DNA from: Protea cynaroides
Taxonomy: Eukaryota; Streptophyta; Magnoliopsida; Proteales; Proteaceae
Assembly (NCBI GenBank): GCA_028583415.1
Contig: CM053276.1
Location: forward strand, 15,025,774 to 15,089,773
Reading direction: 5' to 3'
Length of the DNA stretch: 64,000 nt
Part shown: positions 36,173 to 48,700 of the stretch, in pieces
How the letters are laid out: the number at the start of each line of letters is the position of its first letter
How positions within the stretch are numbered: position 1 is the first letter of the stretch
The notes under the pieces: generated by a model
Database searches by the model: none
The model's input: only the letters and a program-made list of their open reading frames with translations
What the model was told of the DNA's origin: nothing
Program-made: the position numbers and the translations under genes

Positions 36173-36472
36173 AAAACCGAAAATAATTGTGTTTATAGGG
36201 ATCTTCCTTAAATAAATGATATGGAAAAAGGTTCTTTTCTACATGGAGCAAAGAAATCAAGGGACAAGATTACGGCAAGGGATGTTATCATTGGAACTTC
36301 ATAAGTAGGGGCCATGACCTTTTCACTTGTGAAGGTGGATGTCACTAGAAAAACTTTTGCCAAATGTTGTTATGATTCATTATTCGATCATGAACTTATA
36401 AAAAATTTAAATATTGACAATAGCTACTTGTTCTTGGATATTTCTATTGCACTTATTGGATGTATATACTAG

Positions 36473-36606
36473 GCTGCCTTACGAGAGATGTCATGGCATC
36501 ATGATCCAAGTTATCAGCACTGCTGGGTCGACATGCAATTATATTTTAATTGTTTAACTCACAAACATCATCTGATAGAGAAAGAACTCCAGGAATTTGG
36601 CATCAG
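36473..36606 (+). other. Orphan exon-like segment, product unknown
   Basis: A 134-base open stretch is bounded by an AG acceptor (tatatactag) and a GT donor (catcag/gtaatt). It reads AALREMSWHHDPSYQHCWVD, then MQLYFNCLTHKHHLIEKELQ and EFGI, which has the composition of real protein (Trp, His, Cys and charged residues). Sequence just upstream (36250-36470) also reads in protein-like fashion with stops. No neighbouring exons were identified, so this may be a captured or decayed gene piece. Confidence 0.3.
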
Positions 36607-37207
36607 GTAATTGTAGATGATATTTTACTTTCTGTCATCATTTTTTATTTAGCTTTGATCTAATTTTCTCTAGTATTTCAAAGAAAATTTTGATCCATTG
36701 ATTTCATTGGGCCTGGAGGATCAATGGCAGATCTGCTTTTGTGTTTTTCTTTTTTTCTACATGATTTACACAATTCCACCACTTCAAAAATAAAAAATAA
36801 AAATAAAAAAAATCAATTAATTAATTAAATGGTTAATTTATGCTTACTCTTATGCAAAATGTAACATACTTGGTAAAATTGGGAAGTTACATTTATCTCC
36901 TATAAATTGTTTTTGCTTTATAGGTCATAATAAACTTGGTGGTACATCTTTGGAACCAGAGGTACGGAGGGAGTCCAACTATGATTTCCATAGAAAACAA
37001 GGTCTGGTGGGCAAAAACTGAGGCATTGAGGGCGAAAGCGGTAGTGGCATGGATGAGCTTCAGAATCAAAACTTACCACCCGTAGCAGAGATTCCTAGCA
37101 ATAGATTGTTGACGGAGCCAAAGATTTTTGCCCAAAACCATGGGTTTAGTTTCAGGAAGGAAGGAGGGGCTTCGATGGGAAGGATAATAAACTAAGTGGT
37201 ATTGTTG

Positions 37208-37528
37208 GACATACCTTAGTATTTTTTGTTTCATGATAGCAATTTTTTCAAGAGGAGTGGAAATATGGATGCAGAAATCAATGGAATCTCCCATGTTAGG
37301 ACTTGGATGGTAATTGTTGATGGGCAAAGTAGCGAGAACACTGTTCGGGGATGCGAAGCAAGAACACCATCCGGGGATCCGATTGCATCCCCGAACAGTG
37401 TTTTCGCTACTTTGCCCATCAGTAACTACCATTGGAGTCCTAACATGGGAGATCCCATTGATTTTTGTACATATTTCCATTCCTCTTGAGAAGATTGCTA
37501 TCATGAAACAAAGAATAATAAGGTATGT
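37208..37528. mobile_element. Foldback element (about 320 bp)
   Basis: The left arm (ataccttagtattttttgtttcatgatagcaa ... atgggcaaagtagcgagaacactgttcgggga) recurs inverted in the right arm (tccccgaacagtgtt ... ttgctatcatgaaac ... aggtat), with a second smaller hairpin at the centre near 37360. A partial one-arm copy lies at 38070-38190. Confidence 0.75.
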
Positions 37529-38069
37529 TTAAAATTACATAGACTATGTGTACGCGCCATTAAAGTTTTTGGGGTGCTTGATATTGAGTGTCTGTTTTAA
37601 TACATGCATTTGAATATTAGAGATAACTCCCACTATGATCTGCATTTACATTTCTTCCGTGATTAGAAAATAGAGTTTTTTGTTACATAGCATTGTCTCC
37701 TAGTTTTATTGGTTTATTTGGTGGAAGTGCTGTGAGGGGGAGATTGGGGCCTTCTCTCCACCATAGTCAAGTTGATTCTAAGAAATTTTAATATTAAAAA
37801 CAAATCTATAAAATTAATGAACAATATTGATGGTAACTTATCAAAACTCAGTTTTACTCCCCTCCAAAATATCTGAAAACGAACACAAAAACAATTCACC
37901 CTCTTCTTTTATACCACATTTATAGGAAAATAAAAGGCTTAAATGTGACAATCAAATAGATCAGGACATAACTTATAAGCTTACAAAAACACAAATGGCC
38001 AGTTAAAATTCTGAATTGTATCATTCCATTGGCCCATCACTCATTATCCACCATCATAATCGTTACACC

Positions 38070-38190
38070 CGAGATGGCATTGATTTCTTCATCCACATTT
38101 CCACACCTCCTGAGAGAATTGATGTCATGAAACAAAGAATAATAAGATATGTCCAAAAATACACAGACTGTGTGTGCCCTATTAAAGTTT
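38070..38190. repeat. One-arm copy of the 37208-37528 foldback element
   Basis: The run gcattgatttcttcatcc...gagagaattgatgtcatgaaacaaagaataataagatatgtcc...cacagactgtgtgtgcc matches 37455-37560. The following gcattgtctcctagttttattggttta also occurs after both copies (37690 and 38268). Confidence 0.75.
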
Positions 38191-38562
38191 TTTTTTTTTT
38201 GTGCTTGATATGATTTGCATTTACATTTCTAATTATGTGAATATAATATAAAGTTTTTTGTTCCATAGCATTGTCTCCTAGTTTTATTGGTTTATTGTGC
38301 AAAGATCTTAAAATTTGCATATACCAAATGGTAAGAATGCACCCCATGAATGGAACCCTTAATATAGTGGCTTTGTTGAGAAGACACTGCATTTGCATCT
38401 TCTGTAATGCAATGATGATCATTAATGTTGATTCCTAGAGATATATAGTGATCAAGATATCATTATTTTTCTTGTCCAAACAGTTTATGGGCCAAAAGAT
38501 TCAGAATTAACTTGGATGCCTGAATTCATAAAATGCATTGTGGGCTGAGTTATGTTGATTTT

Positions 38563-38694
38563 GGAAGTGCTGTGAGGGGGGAGATTGGGGTCTCCTCTCC
38601 ACCTTTGGGAAGTGCTGTGAGGGGGAGATTGGGGTCTCCTCTCCACCTTTGGGAAGTGCTGTGAGGGGGAGATTGGGGTCTCCTCTCCACCATA
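38563..38694. repeat. Minisatellite, 3 x about 44 bp
   Basis: The unit ggaagtgctgtgagggggag + attggggtctcctctccacc begins at 38563, 38608 and 38652. A single related unit with the same right flank (catagtcaag) is at 37725-37770, so the array expanded from one copy. No gene was seen in 38700-39190. Confidence 0.9.
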
Positions 38695-39192
38695 GTCAAG
38701 CTGATTCTGCACAGATTCTACCAACAAAACAAACATAAAAAACTCATGTCAAAAGGAAGATCAAGGGCTACTCTCCTAAAAAAAATCCCTAATATATTCA
38801 ACTCTCAAATCATGGACGTGGGCTGGGCTACCAAATTTTTATCTCCACCATATAAAGTCAAGAGGTAGAAATAGAATCAACGTGATTACATGATGATTAT
38901 GTTTTTAACTCAATTATAATGATATAATTAATACATTTACTCTATTTTATTAACCTTAGATTATAAATTAATAAAATGTAATCCTACATTGCATCAAAGA
39001 CAACTGGGACAAGGATCTCTTTGGTATGGATTAATGTATTAAATATATAATACATTATAAAATAAAAAATTATTTGGTATGATTTATGGTACTTATTTAT
39101 ATTTAAAATAAATTAATATAACTAAAATCTACAAATAAGTTTGAAGGTGTTTACCATTACTGTGATATTCTACAAATAAATTAACATAATCC

Positions 39193-39780
39193 ATGAATTG
39201 CTACAACTGGGGGTGTGCTAACAAGCTCGGGACAAGTAAGGCATGCTTCACAGGAGTGGCTACCAACTTTAGAGCTGAAATTGAGGTTCCCATAAGGGAA
39301 TTCAGAAAAGCAATTAATAGGGGTTACTATAGGATTTGTTTGGAGAGTGATTCTAAAGTCGTGGTGACATGTCTGAGAATTAACAAGGTTCCGTGGTATG
39401 GGATCCGAAATTGAGGAAGATTTCAGAAAATATGAGAGAACTATAGGTTCGGTTTACTCATTGTTGTAGCGAGATAAACACTGTAATAGATAGTCTAGCA
39501 AGAATATCAGTGACGAGTGATGACAGGGTGTCTTATAGGTAGGAATACTGCCCAGACTTTATAGATCGGGAGGTTGTGTGGGATGCCTCGCACATGCCTA
39601 GATATAGATTTGAATAGATTTTCTGTGTTTTTCCCCCTTAGGATGAACCTTGTTGATGGCAATGCCGAAACTGAGGATGTCATTTTGCACGGTTGATCTT
39701 TGTATTAATCATTTTCTTTCTCTTCAGTAATACATGCTGACCTTTTAACAAAAATAAAAATAATAAAAATAATAATAAAA
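39193..39780 (+). mobile_element. L1-type LINE 3' end with RNase H domain
   Basis: The first open part reads NFRAEIEVPIREFRKAINRGYYRICLESDSKVVVTCLRI, the RNase H core with the usual AE and ESDS positions. After stops come RFTHCCSEINTVIDSLARIS and REVVWDASHMPRYRFE, then the 3' end gatggcaatgccgaa...cagtaatacatgctgacctttt and an (AAATAATAAAA)n tail. It is 5'-truncated and dead, and distantly related to the copies at 16.3 and 19.6 kb. Confidence 0.8.
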
Positions 39781-39812
39781 AATAAAAAGAAGAAGAAGAT
39801 GATGATCATTTT

Positions 39813-41135
39813 AGGTGGGGGTGTTAAAATTGGGCCCAACTGAAAGTCAAAAACGAAACAAACTTGAGTTGCCCGGATCAAATTGAAACTGAACTTTATT
39901 GGACAGGATTTGGGTTGTATTTTTAAAGTCTGATGAAAAATCGAACCGGATTGGATCAATTGATAAGCCCAAACCAAATCGAACCAATAAAACCAAAACC
40001 AAGTAAGCCTATTAATGGACCGATTAGAATCTATTAAGCCAATATTTTATTAAATATACATGTAGGAAATCAATACCGGAACCAAACCAACCCGCTAGAG
40101 TCCATTAAACCAAATTTTTTACTACATATACATAGAGTAAACCAAAACCGAACCAATAGAGAACCGATAAAAGTCCATTAAGCCTGTTCGATAACAAATC
40201 GACACCAGACTGGCCCGATAACTAACTTGTACAGTGCAGCCTACCCTAGCCTGAATCTCTTATTGAACATGTTTTGGACTGCTCCTAATAAGTCCAAAAC
40301 TGACTTGGGCCGGAGAGAAACCATCCAGTTGAAACCCTAATTTTAGGTGATCCTTTTGTCCATCAATGATCCAATTAAATTTGTAGTCTATTGAGGATGA
40401 GAACTAACTATTACATTAAAGGTGTTAAATGGTTTATAATCGATTTAACAGTCTGGTCCGGTGCGGTGCGGTGCGGTGTATAAGAGGGTAAAATCAAAAC
40501 CAAATCGATTAACTAAGGTGTTAAAATCAAAACAAGAACCAATTAGTAATCGATTTTTGTTTACCGATTTTTAAACGGTCTTTCATTAATCGATTTTGCT
40601 TGTGGTTTATAAACGATTTAAAACATCGATTTTTTATAATTAAAAAAAATGTTGTAATGTTGTTATGCCTAATAGAGTAATAGTTAATGTCTATTGTGTT
40701 TTTTAGTTTTATCGTTTTGGTTTTATGGTTTAACGTTTGAGAATTGAGATTGGATCTTGAGAAAAAAATAGTGTATTAATTGGGGTTATAATTAGCTTCA
40801 TAGGAAAATAATATATTAATTGGAGATAGGGTTGGCTTTGGGCTTGGGGTTGGGGTTGACGCCTTCAATCTTGGAAATAATATATTAATAATATAGGTAA
40901 TGAAATTAGGTTTTATTAGTTTAACTTTTAGGGAATAATGCTATACACTCTATTCAGTTTAATCAGTGTCTAGCTAGTGTAACCCAATGATTTAAATTGT
41001 TTGATTCGATTTCGATAAATGGTGTCAAATTTCAAACCATAATCGAATCGATTACTAAACGGTCTCTCAGTTCCAATGTAAATGGTTCAGTCCGATTTTG
41101 ATAAACAGTTCCAATGCAAATGTTGCACCCTTATA
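39813..41135. repeat. Decayed repeats with gggtgttaaa ends and ccgaaccaa words
   Basis: Two neighbouring stretches. From 39813 (tgggggtgttaaaattggg) to about 40300 it resembles the inverted complement of 34600-35480 (taaaaccaaaaccaagtaagcc, catagagtaaaccaaaaccgaaccaatagag). From 40418 (aaaggtgttaaatgg) to 41133 (inverted tgttgcaccctta) there is a second element, with a ggtgcggtgcggtgcggtg run at 40460. They are probably aged hAT-like elements. No gene. Confidence 0.45.
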
Positions 41136-42480
41136 TTAGATTATCTCTTTTTATCTTTTGTACTTACAAGATTCCATCATCGTATGAAATATGAGACCCA
41201 CTTCTAAAGTATGGGATCCACTAAATATGAACAATGATATAATCACATGAAAGATATATGTACATGTATGTGCATGTGTATGTACGTGTATGAGCACGTG
41301 CACATGGACGTGCAGGTGATCTACACTCATAAATAGCGTTTGTGGGTAGAGCCATTGCCACCACAAAAATTAACTTATGGTGCGACTCTATCTCCTTGAT
41401 TGTCAAACATGAGCTTATCCATATTTTCCCTGGCCACGAAATAATATGAATTCATGTAAATAATGAATATCTGATTCTAAGTTATAAATCAAAAAATATT
41501 CGATGTAATTTTATATGCATAAGAGATAGTGTTAAAATGGAAGTAAATCCATATAATGCAAAGATTCCACTGAATTTTCATTTTTTTTTTAGATTTTTTT
41601 TTTTTTTTTTTTTTTTTTGTGAAAAATAGATTTTATCGTAGTAGATTTGAAATTAAGGTCCACAAAAACAAGAAATTAAGTAATATAAAAAGGTTTTTCT
41701 CCACCCATGGAGAAAAGATAATTATCCTATGGTCTTTATTGCTCTCGAATGAGACTTGAAAACCATTGAAAAATATGTCCGAAACTTCAACATTAACGTT
41801 ATGCTTGATTGTTATTAAGGTTTTGATTGTTTGCGAGAAGAATTAAAGGGAAGTAAAATGAAAATTTTAAATAAAAAAAAAACATTGACTATATTTCTAA
41901 TTCTAAATCATACCATATTTAGTCATTAATTTATATTTTATTTTGCATCTAAATCCCTTGTATTTGAAAAAATATAAAAAAATTTACATCTAATAAATAT
42001 TATTATTAAATATGATAAAAAAAAATTTAGATAATTTATACAATTATGTTGTGTTAGAATTATAAAAATTTTCATTTTATATTTACAAAATTTCACTTCC
42101 TTTTTTTTTTAATTTCCATTGCAATAAACTTGAGCCTAATCATATTTTGTCTTTCTCTTCCTTATTTTAAATTTTTTCGATATTATATAATTATGATAGA
42201 GAGGTGAGTAAAGAGTTATCTGTGTTATGGATCCGTGTGGGAAAAAATATTTTTTTCTTTTGCATCAAAACAAACAGAGCCAAATAAAAATTAGGGTTTT
42301 TTAAAAATTTGTAAAAAATGTTGATTTTTATTTTTCTATGGTTGATATATTTTCTTTTTCTTTTTTTTTTTTTCTTTTTTTTAAGAGGTTGATATATTTT
42401 CTACATCATTAATGCTTTGATGGCATAAAACAGGGCAATTTTCGTAATTTTAATCTAAAATTAGGATCATTCCATAGTTC
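41136..42480. other. AT-rich region upstream of ABCF5, no gene seen
   Basis: It contains an alternating purine-pyrimidine tract (41255-41320, tgcatgtg/tacgtgtatg words), long T runs (41581-41620, 42353-42383) and no coding signal. Confidence 0.6.
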
Positions 42481-42496
42481 ATTTCAGATTCCCCGC

Positions 42497-42504
42497 TATA
42501 AATA
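42497..42504 (+). promoter_or_regulatory. TATA box of ABCF5
   Basis: TATAAATA in ccccgctataaatattaaatgg, 260 bp before the ATG and followed by a leader rich in CT. The spacing is normal for a plant promoter; the transcription start is inferred near 42530. Confidence 0.55.
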
Positions 42505-42765
42505 TTAAATGGAAAACCTATATTTATCTTCTCCGTTGTTTCATGGTGTCTAGTGCATTGAGAATTTCCCCTCTTTCATAATTGGAGGGAAATTTGGTTT
42601 GCCCTAATTCACCTTCATATCTAGATTCTAAATTCTATTGCTTTCAGTTCTTGATTTCTCATTTCGATCTTCATCGCTCTCCGTCAAGTTCAATTCTTTG
42701 TTTTTCAATGCGAAATTGCGGCTAGTCTGTGGCGAATATTTGCTGCTACGGTTCTTGAAGATAAC

Positions 42766-45700
42766 ATGGGTTTAGCTAGTAAGATTCAGTGCATTGATCT
42801 TCGATCGAGTTTCTTCACTGGTTCTGCTCTTTTTGAAGCTCGAAAAACCAGTGTCCGACTCCGTTCCCTGCCAATTGTGGCCGCTTCACTAATTCAGACC
42901 AGGAGGAGTGCTGATGATATAGGTAAACTTAGCACCTCATTTAACCTTCGTAGCAGAAAGCCGAGGGTTTCTGCGGTTGCTGTCGAAACTTCTGTCACTG
43001 ATAATACCGTAGAAGATATAGAGTCTCTCTTCTCGGAGACTTCTGTCGATCAGAATAAGCAGAACCGAACTAAAAAACAGTCGAATGGTGCTTCGAGTGT
43101 TTCCTCTGGAGTTAGATTAGAAAATATTAGTAAAACCTATAAAGGGATGACAGTCCTCAAGGATGTGAGCTGGGAAGTTAAGAAGGGGGAGAAAGTAGGA
43201 TTAGTTGGCGTTAATGGTGCTGGAAAGACGACCCAATTGAGGATTATTGCTGGGCAAGAGGAGCCAGATTCGGGAAATGTGATTAAGGCGAAATCGAACA
43301 TGAAGATTGCGTTTCTGACTCAAGAATTCGAGGTTTCTCCGAGAAGGACGGTGAAAGAAGAGTTCACGAGTGCGTTCGAGGAGGAGATGGAAATCGCTGG
43401 GAGGATAGAGAAGGTCCAGAAGGCGCTTGAGAGCTCGGTTGAAGACTTGACGCTTATGGGGAGGCTTCTCGATGAATTGGATTTGCTTCAGAGGCGAGCA
43501 CAAGCCGTTGATTTAGACGTGGTGCAAGTGAAGATTAATAAGATGATGCCCGAGCTTGGGTTTTCTCCAGAAGATTCTGACCGGTTGGTGGCGTCGTTCA
43601 GTAGTGGATGGCAAATGAGGATGTCGTTGGGGAAAATTCTACTTCAGGTACTTTTATGTTTGATTTAAATACTTAGGTGTTGAATATCGAGTAGTGTTGT
43701 AGAAAATGAGAATTCAACGTTGCTTCTGTGTTATTCTCGGTATTATTCATCAGTCTTCTTTCAGTCTTTTCAGTAATTTGCTATAATGCAGCTCAAAAGT
43801 TCATTCTGAGAAATTGATTTGAATAATGGTCTTTTTACTGATGTTTCGAGGGATAAAGATAAAGAATTTTTGTCCTCCTGTTTATATTGCTATCATTATT
43901 GATTTTTATTTTTTTTTAACCTGCAGGAGCCTGACTTGTTACTTCTGGATGAGCCCACTAATCACCTTGATCTTGATACGATAGAGTGGCTTGAAGGTTA
44001 CCTGAAAAAACAAGATGTACCTATGGTCATGATATCTCATGACAGAGCTTTCCTTGATCAACTGTGTACAAAGATTGTGGAAACCGATATGGGTGTGTCC
44101 AGAACATACATGGGGAATTATTCTGAGTATGTTGTTGCAAAGGCAGCCTGGATAGAAGCTCAGAATGCTGCATGGGAGAAACAGCAGAAGCAAATTGAGC
44201 ATACGAAAGACATGATAAATAGGTTAAGTGCAGGAGCAAATGCTGGCCGTGCATCCAGTGCAGAAAAGGTATATTGAGACCCCCCCCCCAAAAAAAAAAA
44301 AAAATTTGAATTATCTTTTTCATCTACTCTGGTTCTTTAGTAGAGGCCTAGTTTCTTCTGCTGCAAAGAAATTTCAGAGACACTAATTTGAAATGGTGGC
44401 AGTAGTTCAGATTTGTGTCAGTCTGTAATGGTGCTGTGCATACCACAGATTTGGTGACTGCTACTTTCTTTTCCAACCCTATCTTTGGATACAACATTGC
44501 CATTTGAACTACTCCCTGCTTTGAAAGTGAATATCTGACCTCTCCGGTAGAATTTTTTTTCTTTACTATGATTCTCTGATGGAGTTTATTTTCTCTAAAT
44601 TGTACCTGTTGGTCCTTATGGAATCTTCAAACCCTAAACTTTCCTTGGGCTTTTACTTCATTTCTTCTCCTACACAGCTGTCATGCTAACAAATAATTCT
44701 CTTGTTTTCTAGCTTGTTAATATTTAGCACTGTCATGCAAACTAACTTTTCATTACGTTATTATCTTAAATTAAATAGCTTTAAACAAGCAGTTTATGGA
44801 ATGCCTTTGTGATAACAGAAACTGGAAAAACTTAAAGAAGATGAGCAAATTGAGAAACCATTTCAGCGGAAACAAATGAGGTTCAGATTCCCAGAGCGTG
44901 GAAGAAGTGGAAGATCTGTGGTAACAGTCAAGAACCTGGAATTTGGTTATGGGGATAAGGTTGGTTGGTATACTCTAATTTATTAAGAACAATATTATAT
45001 TGATGTTGTGCTACTTTAACTACTTTTCCGTCTTGGCCTTAGGTTTCTCCATGTGCATGTTCATGTTTTTCAGGTTCTTTTTAAGAAGGCCAATCTTAAT
45101 ATTGAGAGGGGTGAGAAAATTGCTATCCTTGGCCCAAATGGATGTGGAAAGAGTACTTTGCTTAAATTGATAATGGGATTGGAGAAGCCAAGAGGTGGGG
45201 AGGTTGTGATTGGGGAGCATAATGTTCTCCCAAACTATTTTGAGCAGAATCAGGTTGGTCATGTTAAGCAACAGTGTTTTTCTATCATTTGATGCGTCAT
45301 TAGAATGATGATTTTAGTTATAAATGCATATATCCAAGTTTCGCCATCTTTCATTTTAGTAGTCCGATGGAGATTGCTTTCTTCTTGGTTTCAGGCTGAG
45401 GCACTTGATTTGGACAAAACAGTGCTTGAAACAGTGGAAGAAGTAGCAGAGGATTGGAGACTTGATGATATAAAAGGACTCCTTGGTCGCTGTAATTTCA
45501 AATCAGACATGCTTGATAGGAAGGTTTCCCTTTTGAGTGGTGGTGAAAAGGTAATTTCTGATACTCAAACCGCATTACATATCTTTCTTTGGTAAATCAA
45601 TAGCTTTGATTGGCCGGTGGTCAAATATTGCTTCTTGTCATTGTTTGATTCTTACTCCATTTCCCTTTTCATTTCTATAGGATAGACCATCTAGATCAGT

Positions 45701-48700
45701 ATAAACTTTTTGTTAGCAAAATGAGATGAAAGGAAAGTTGTGATGTTGTTCCCATCATTGGTTTTATCAAGTTAAATTTTGTAGTTGGTGGCATGAAGGA
45801 AAAACTAATCAATATTTGTGCTCATACAATACAATGTGGAACGAGATGATTGCTTTTAAGAAAGTTTTATATATAGAAAATAAGAGAAAAAAGAGATAAT
45901 GGAGAAAAGGGAGAGAGAGCGTAATCGAATTAGGTGGTGATGCTCTCCTCCTTGTGGTTTATATTTATAGAAAATAGAAAACAATTATTAGATAAGATCT
46001 AGGACTCTACAAGTTAAAGTCCTAGTCACAAACTAAAAACAAAGTAAACTTAAAATAGAAAAATGAAACTAAAAAACCTAATTGATAAAGGAAACTAATA
46101 AACTAACTAGGAGTTCGTTAGTCCACATGATTAACTACTTTGACTCAATGTAGTGACTAAGTCATAGCAATCAATCAGCAATAATGTATTTTATATTATT
46201 ACATACACCCCCTCCTAAGCTGGAGAGAATGGAAGAATGAGAGCTTCAGATTGAAACAATATAGCAACAAAAGCAGCAACAACAATAATTTTAACAGCAC
46301 AATATAGGTCACTGTGAACCAAACCAGCAACAACAGCACAATATAGTTCTATAAACCAAGTAGTAGTAGCTGCTGCAGTAGAGCAAACACCTAGCAGCAA
46401 CAGCAACAGCAACACAGTATAAGCCACTGTGAACCAAGTAGTAGCAATAGCAGTAGCAAGAGCAGCAATAGTGGTGGCTCCAACACGACCGAAGAGATAG
46501 TAGAAGTTGCATCACGTGCAGACAGTAGTAGGCTCCGACATGAGCAAAAGATATGGTAGGCTTCATCATGAACCAAAGGTAGTAGGTTGCATCATGTGCA
46601 ACAAGTAGGCTGAACAATGATAAAAGTATTTCTTACAAGTAGTCATATCACATATGGACCCCCTTCAAACTGATGCAAGACCCGGGTTAGGTGATCCTAT
46701 TTGGATCTGCTATGGGCCCACTAAGGTAACAAATAGCTCTACATATAGGTGCAGTGGCAATTTTGTAATAATTCAGAACCATGAGATGCCTTTTGAGTAA
46801 AAGCAAACAGACCCTTAGGACAATAAAACAAAACTGGTAGCAGATCTTAAGTAGAGGGGTAAAATTGTGAAAGAACAATAAAGGGTTAAAAAATAGTGGC
46901 TTTAGAAAGGCGTTCTGTAATTTTGGAAACCTCACCTTTTTCAACCTTATGCTTCTCGTTAAAATAGATACAGCGATAAAGGGGTTGTGCTTGTGATCGA
47001 TCCAAACCCCTCAGCAAGAGACCCAAATCAGACAAGATTTTAGGTCAGAAATCCTAACTACCAAGGCTCTGGAATATATGCAACACCTGACCCTTCAGAT
47101 GATCAAAATAATAATAAAAGTTGTTTGAAATTGATGCTCACAGAACTGTAGCAACCAGATCTGGTTGCAGAGTTCAATCTCTCAACCGGGATGGACTTAG
47201 GGTACGGTATGTGGCTTGAGGGGTCGCCCTGATGTGTGGTTAGTCCCCAAAAGCTGGAGCTAAAAGAAGAAAACCTGAGATAGTTCAGATTCAATCTCTA
47301 GGGTGGTTAGCATCGCCAATAAAAGAGCACAGCAGGGTGGTTCTAAGGAACAGCAATAGAAAGGAAGAACCTTAGGTAAAGAAGAAAGGGTGGAAACAGA
47401 ACAGAAGTGGAGAGGAAGGGGGAAGGAATACCTGGCAGCAGAATCAGGTTAACCGAAGGAAGAGAGTGGAACCATTCACTCAACAGCAGCTTACAAAACT
47501 TTATTCAGAGGGATAGAAGGGAGTAGAACTCTTGATCAGATCATGAGCAAAGCAAATCAGATATGAGCAGACCAGTAGATCTCGATAGCAGTAGCAGGTA
47601 GGGTAAATATGAAAAGGCAGAAACAGCAGAGGCAACAATGGTGGCTGCACACCATGATGAAGAACTTTAGACGACTCTTAACACGGCATCCGCTTTGATA
47701 CCAGGTAATAAAATAGAAAATAAGAGAAGAAAGAGATAATGAAGAAAAAGGGAGAGGGAGAGAAGAATCGAATTAGTTAGTGTTGCTCTCTTCCTTGTAG
47801 TTTATATTTATAGAAAATAGAAAACAACTATTTGATAGGATCTAGGACTCTACAAGTCAGAGTCCTAGTCGCAAACTAAAGACAAAGTAAACTCAAAATA
47901 GGATTAGGAAACCTACAAGCCTTATTTTGTAAAGGAAACTAATAAGCAAACTAATACTAACTAGGAATCCATCAATCCACATGATTAATGACTAAATCAA
48001 AGCAGTCTGTCAGCAATAGTGTATTTTATATCATTACGCTAGTAATCCCCAAGGAGAGTTGAACTCATGACATCTTTTAAGGTGTGATCTTTTACCAACT
48101 GAGCGAACCTCCTTGGGTTGTATTAAGAAAGGTGCTAAAGATGTCTTAGGTGTGTCAAAAGGAAAATGTCATTTCACTAGAGAGTCTTGGTGGTGGGATG
48201 ATGAGGTTCAAACAGCTATTAAAGTTAAGAAAGATAGTTTTAAGACATGGCAAAAGATTAAGGATATAAAGGACCTAAAAAGGTATAGACTTATCAAAAA
48301 TGAAACCAAAAAGATTATGGGAAAAGTAAGGGTAAAGAAATATGAAGATCTTTATAACAATCTAAGCATAAAGGAAGAAAGAAAAAACTATCTATAAATA
48401 GCTAAGATGTGGGAAAGGAATAGTAGAGATTTAGACTTTGTTAGATGTACTAAAAGTGTAGATAGTGGAGTTCTAGTAAGGGATGAAGACATTTAGGAGA
48501 GATAAAACGATTATTTCTACAACCTACTAAATGAAGACAGTTCGAGTAATGGTGTCCTAGAAGGCTACATTACCCACCAAGACACTATAGGTCGTAGATA
48601 TATATGCAAAATTAGGGTGACAATATTAAAGGAAGTTTTAAGGAAGGTTGAATGTAAGCAAAGTACTAGACCCAAATGAGGTGCCAATAGAAGTTTGGAA

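Noticed and set aside
46215..46617. Leu/Cys/Ala-rich minus-strand frames resembling a signal peptide
   Set aside because: Translation of CAG/CAACAG repeats inside a non-autonomous LTR element.
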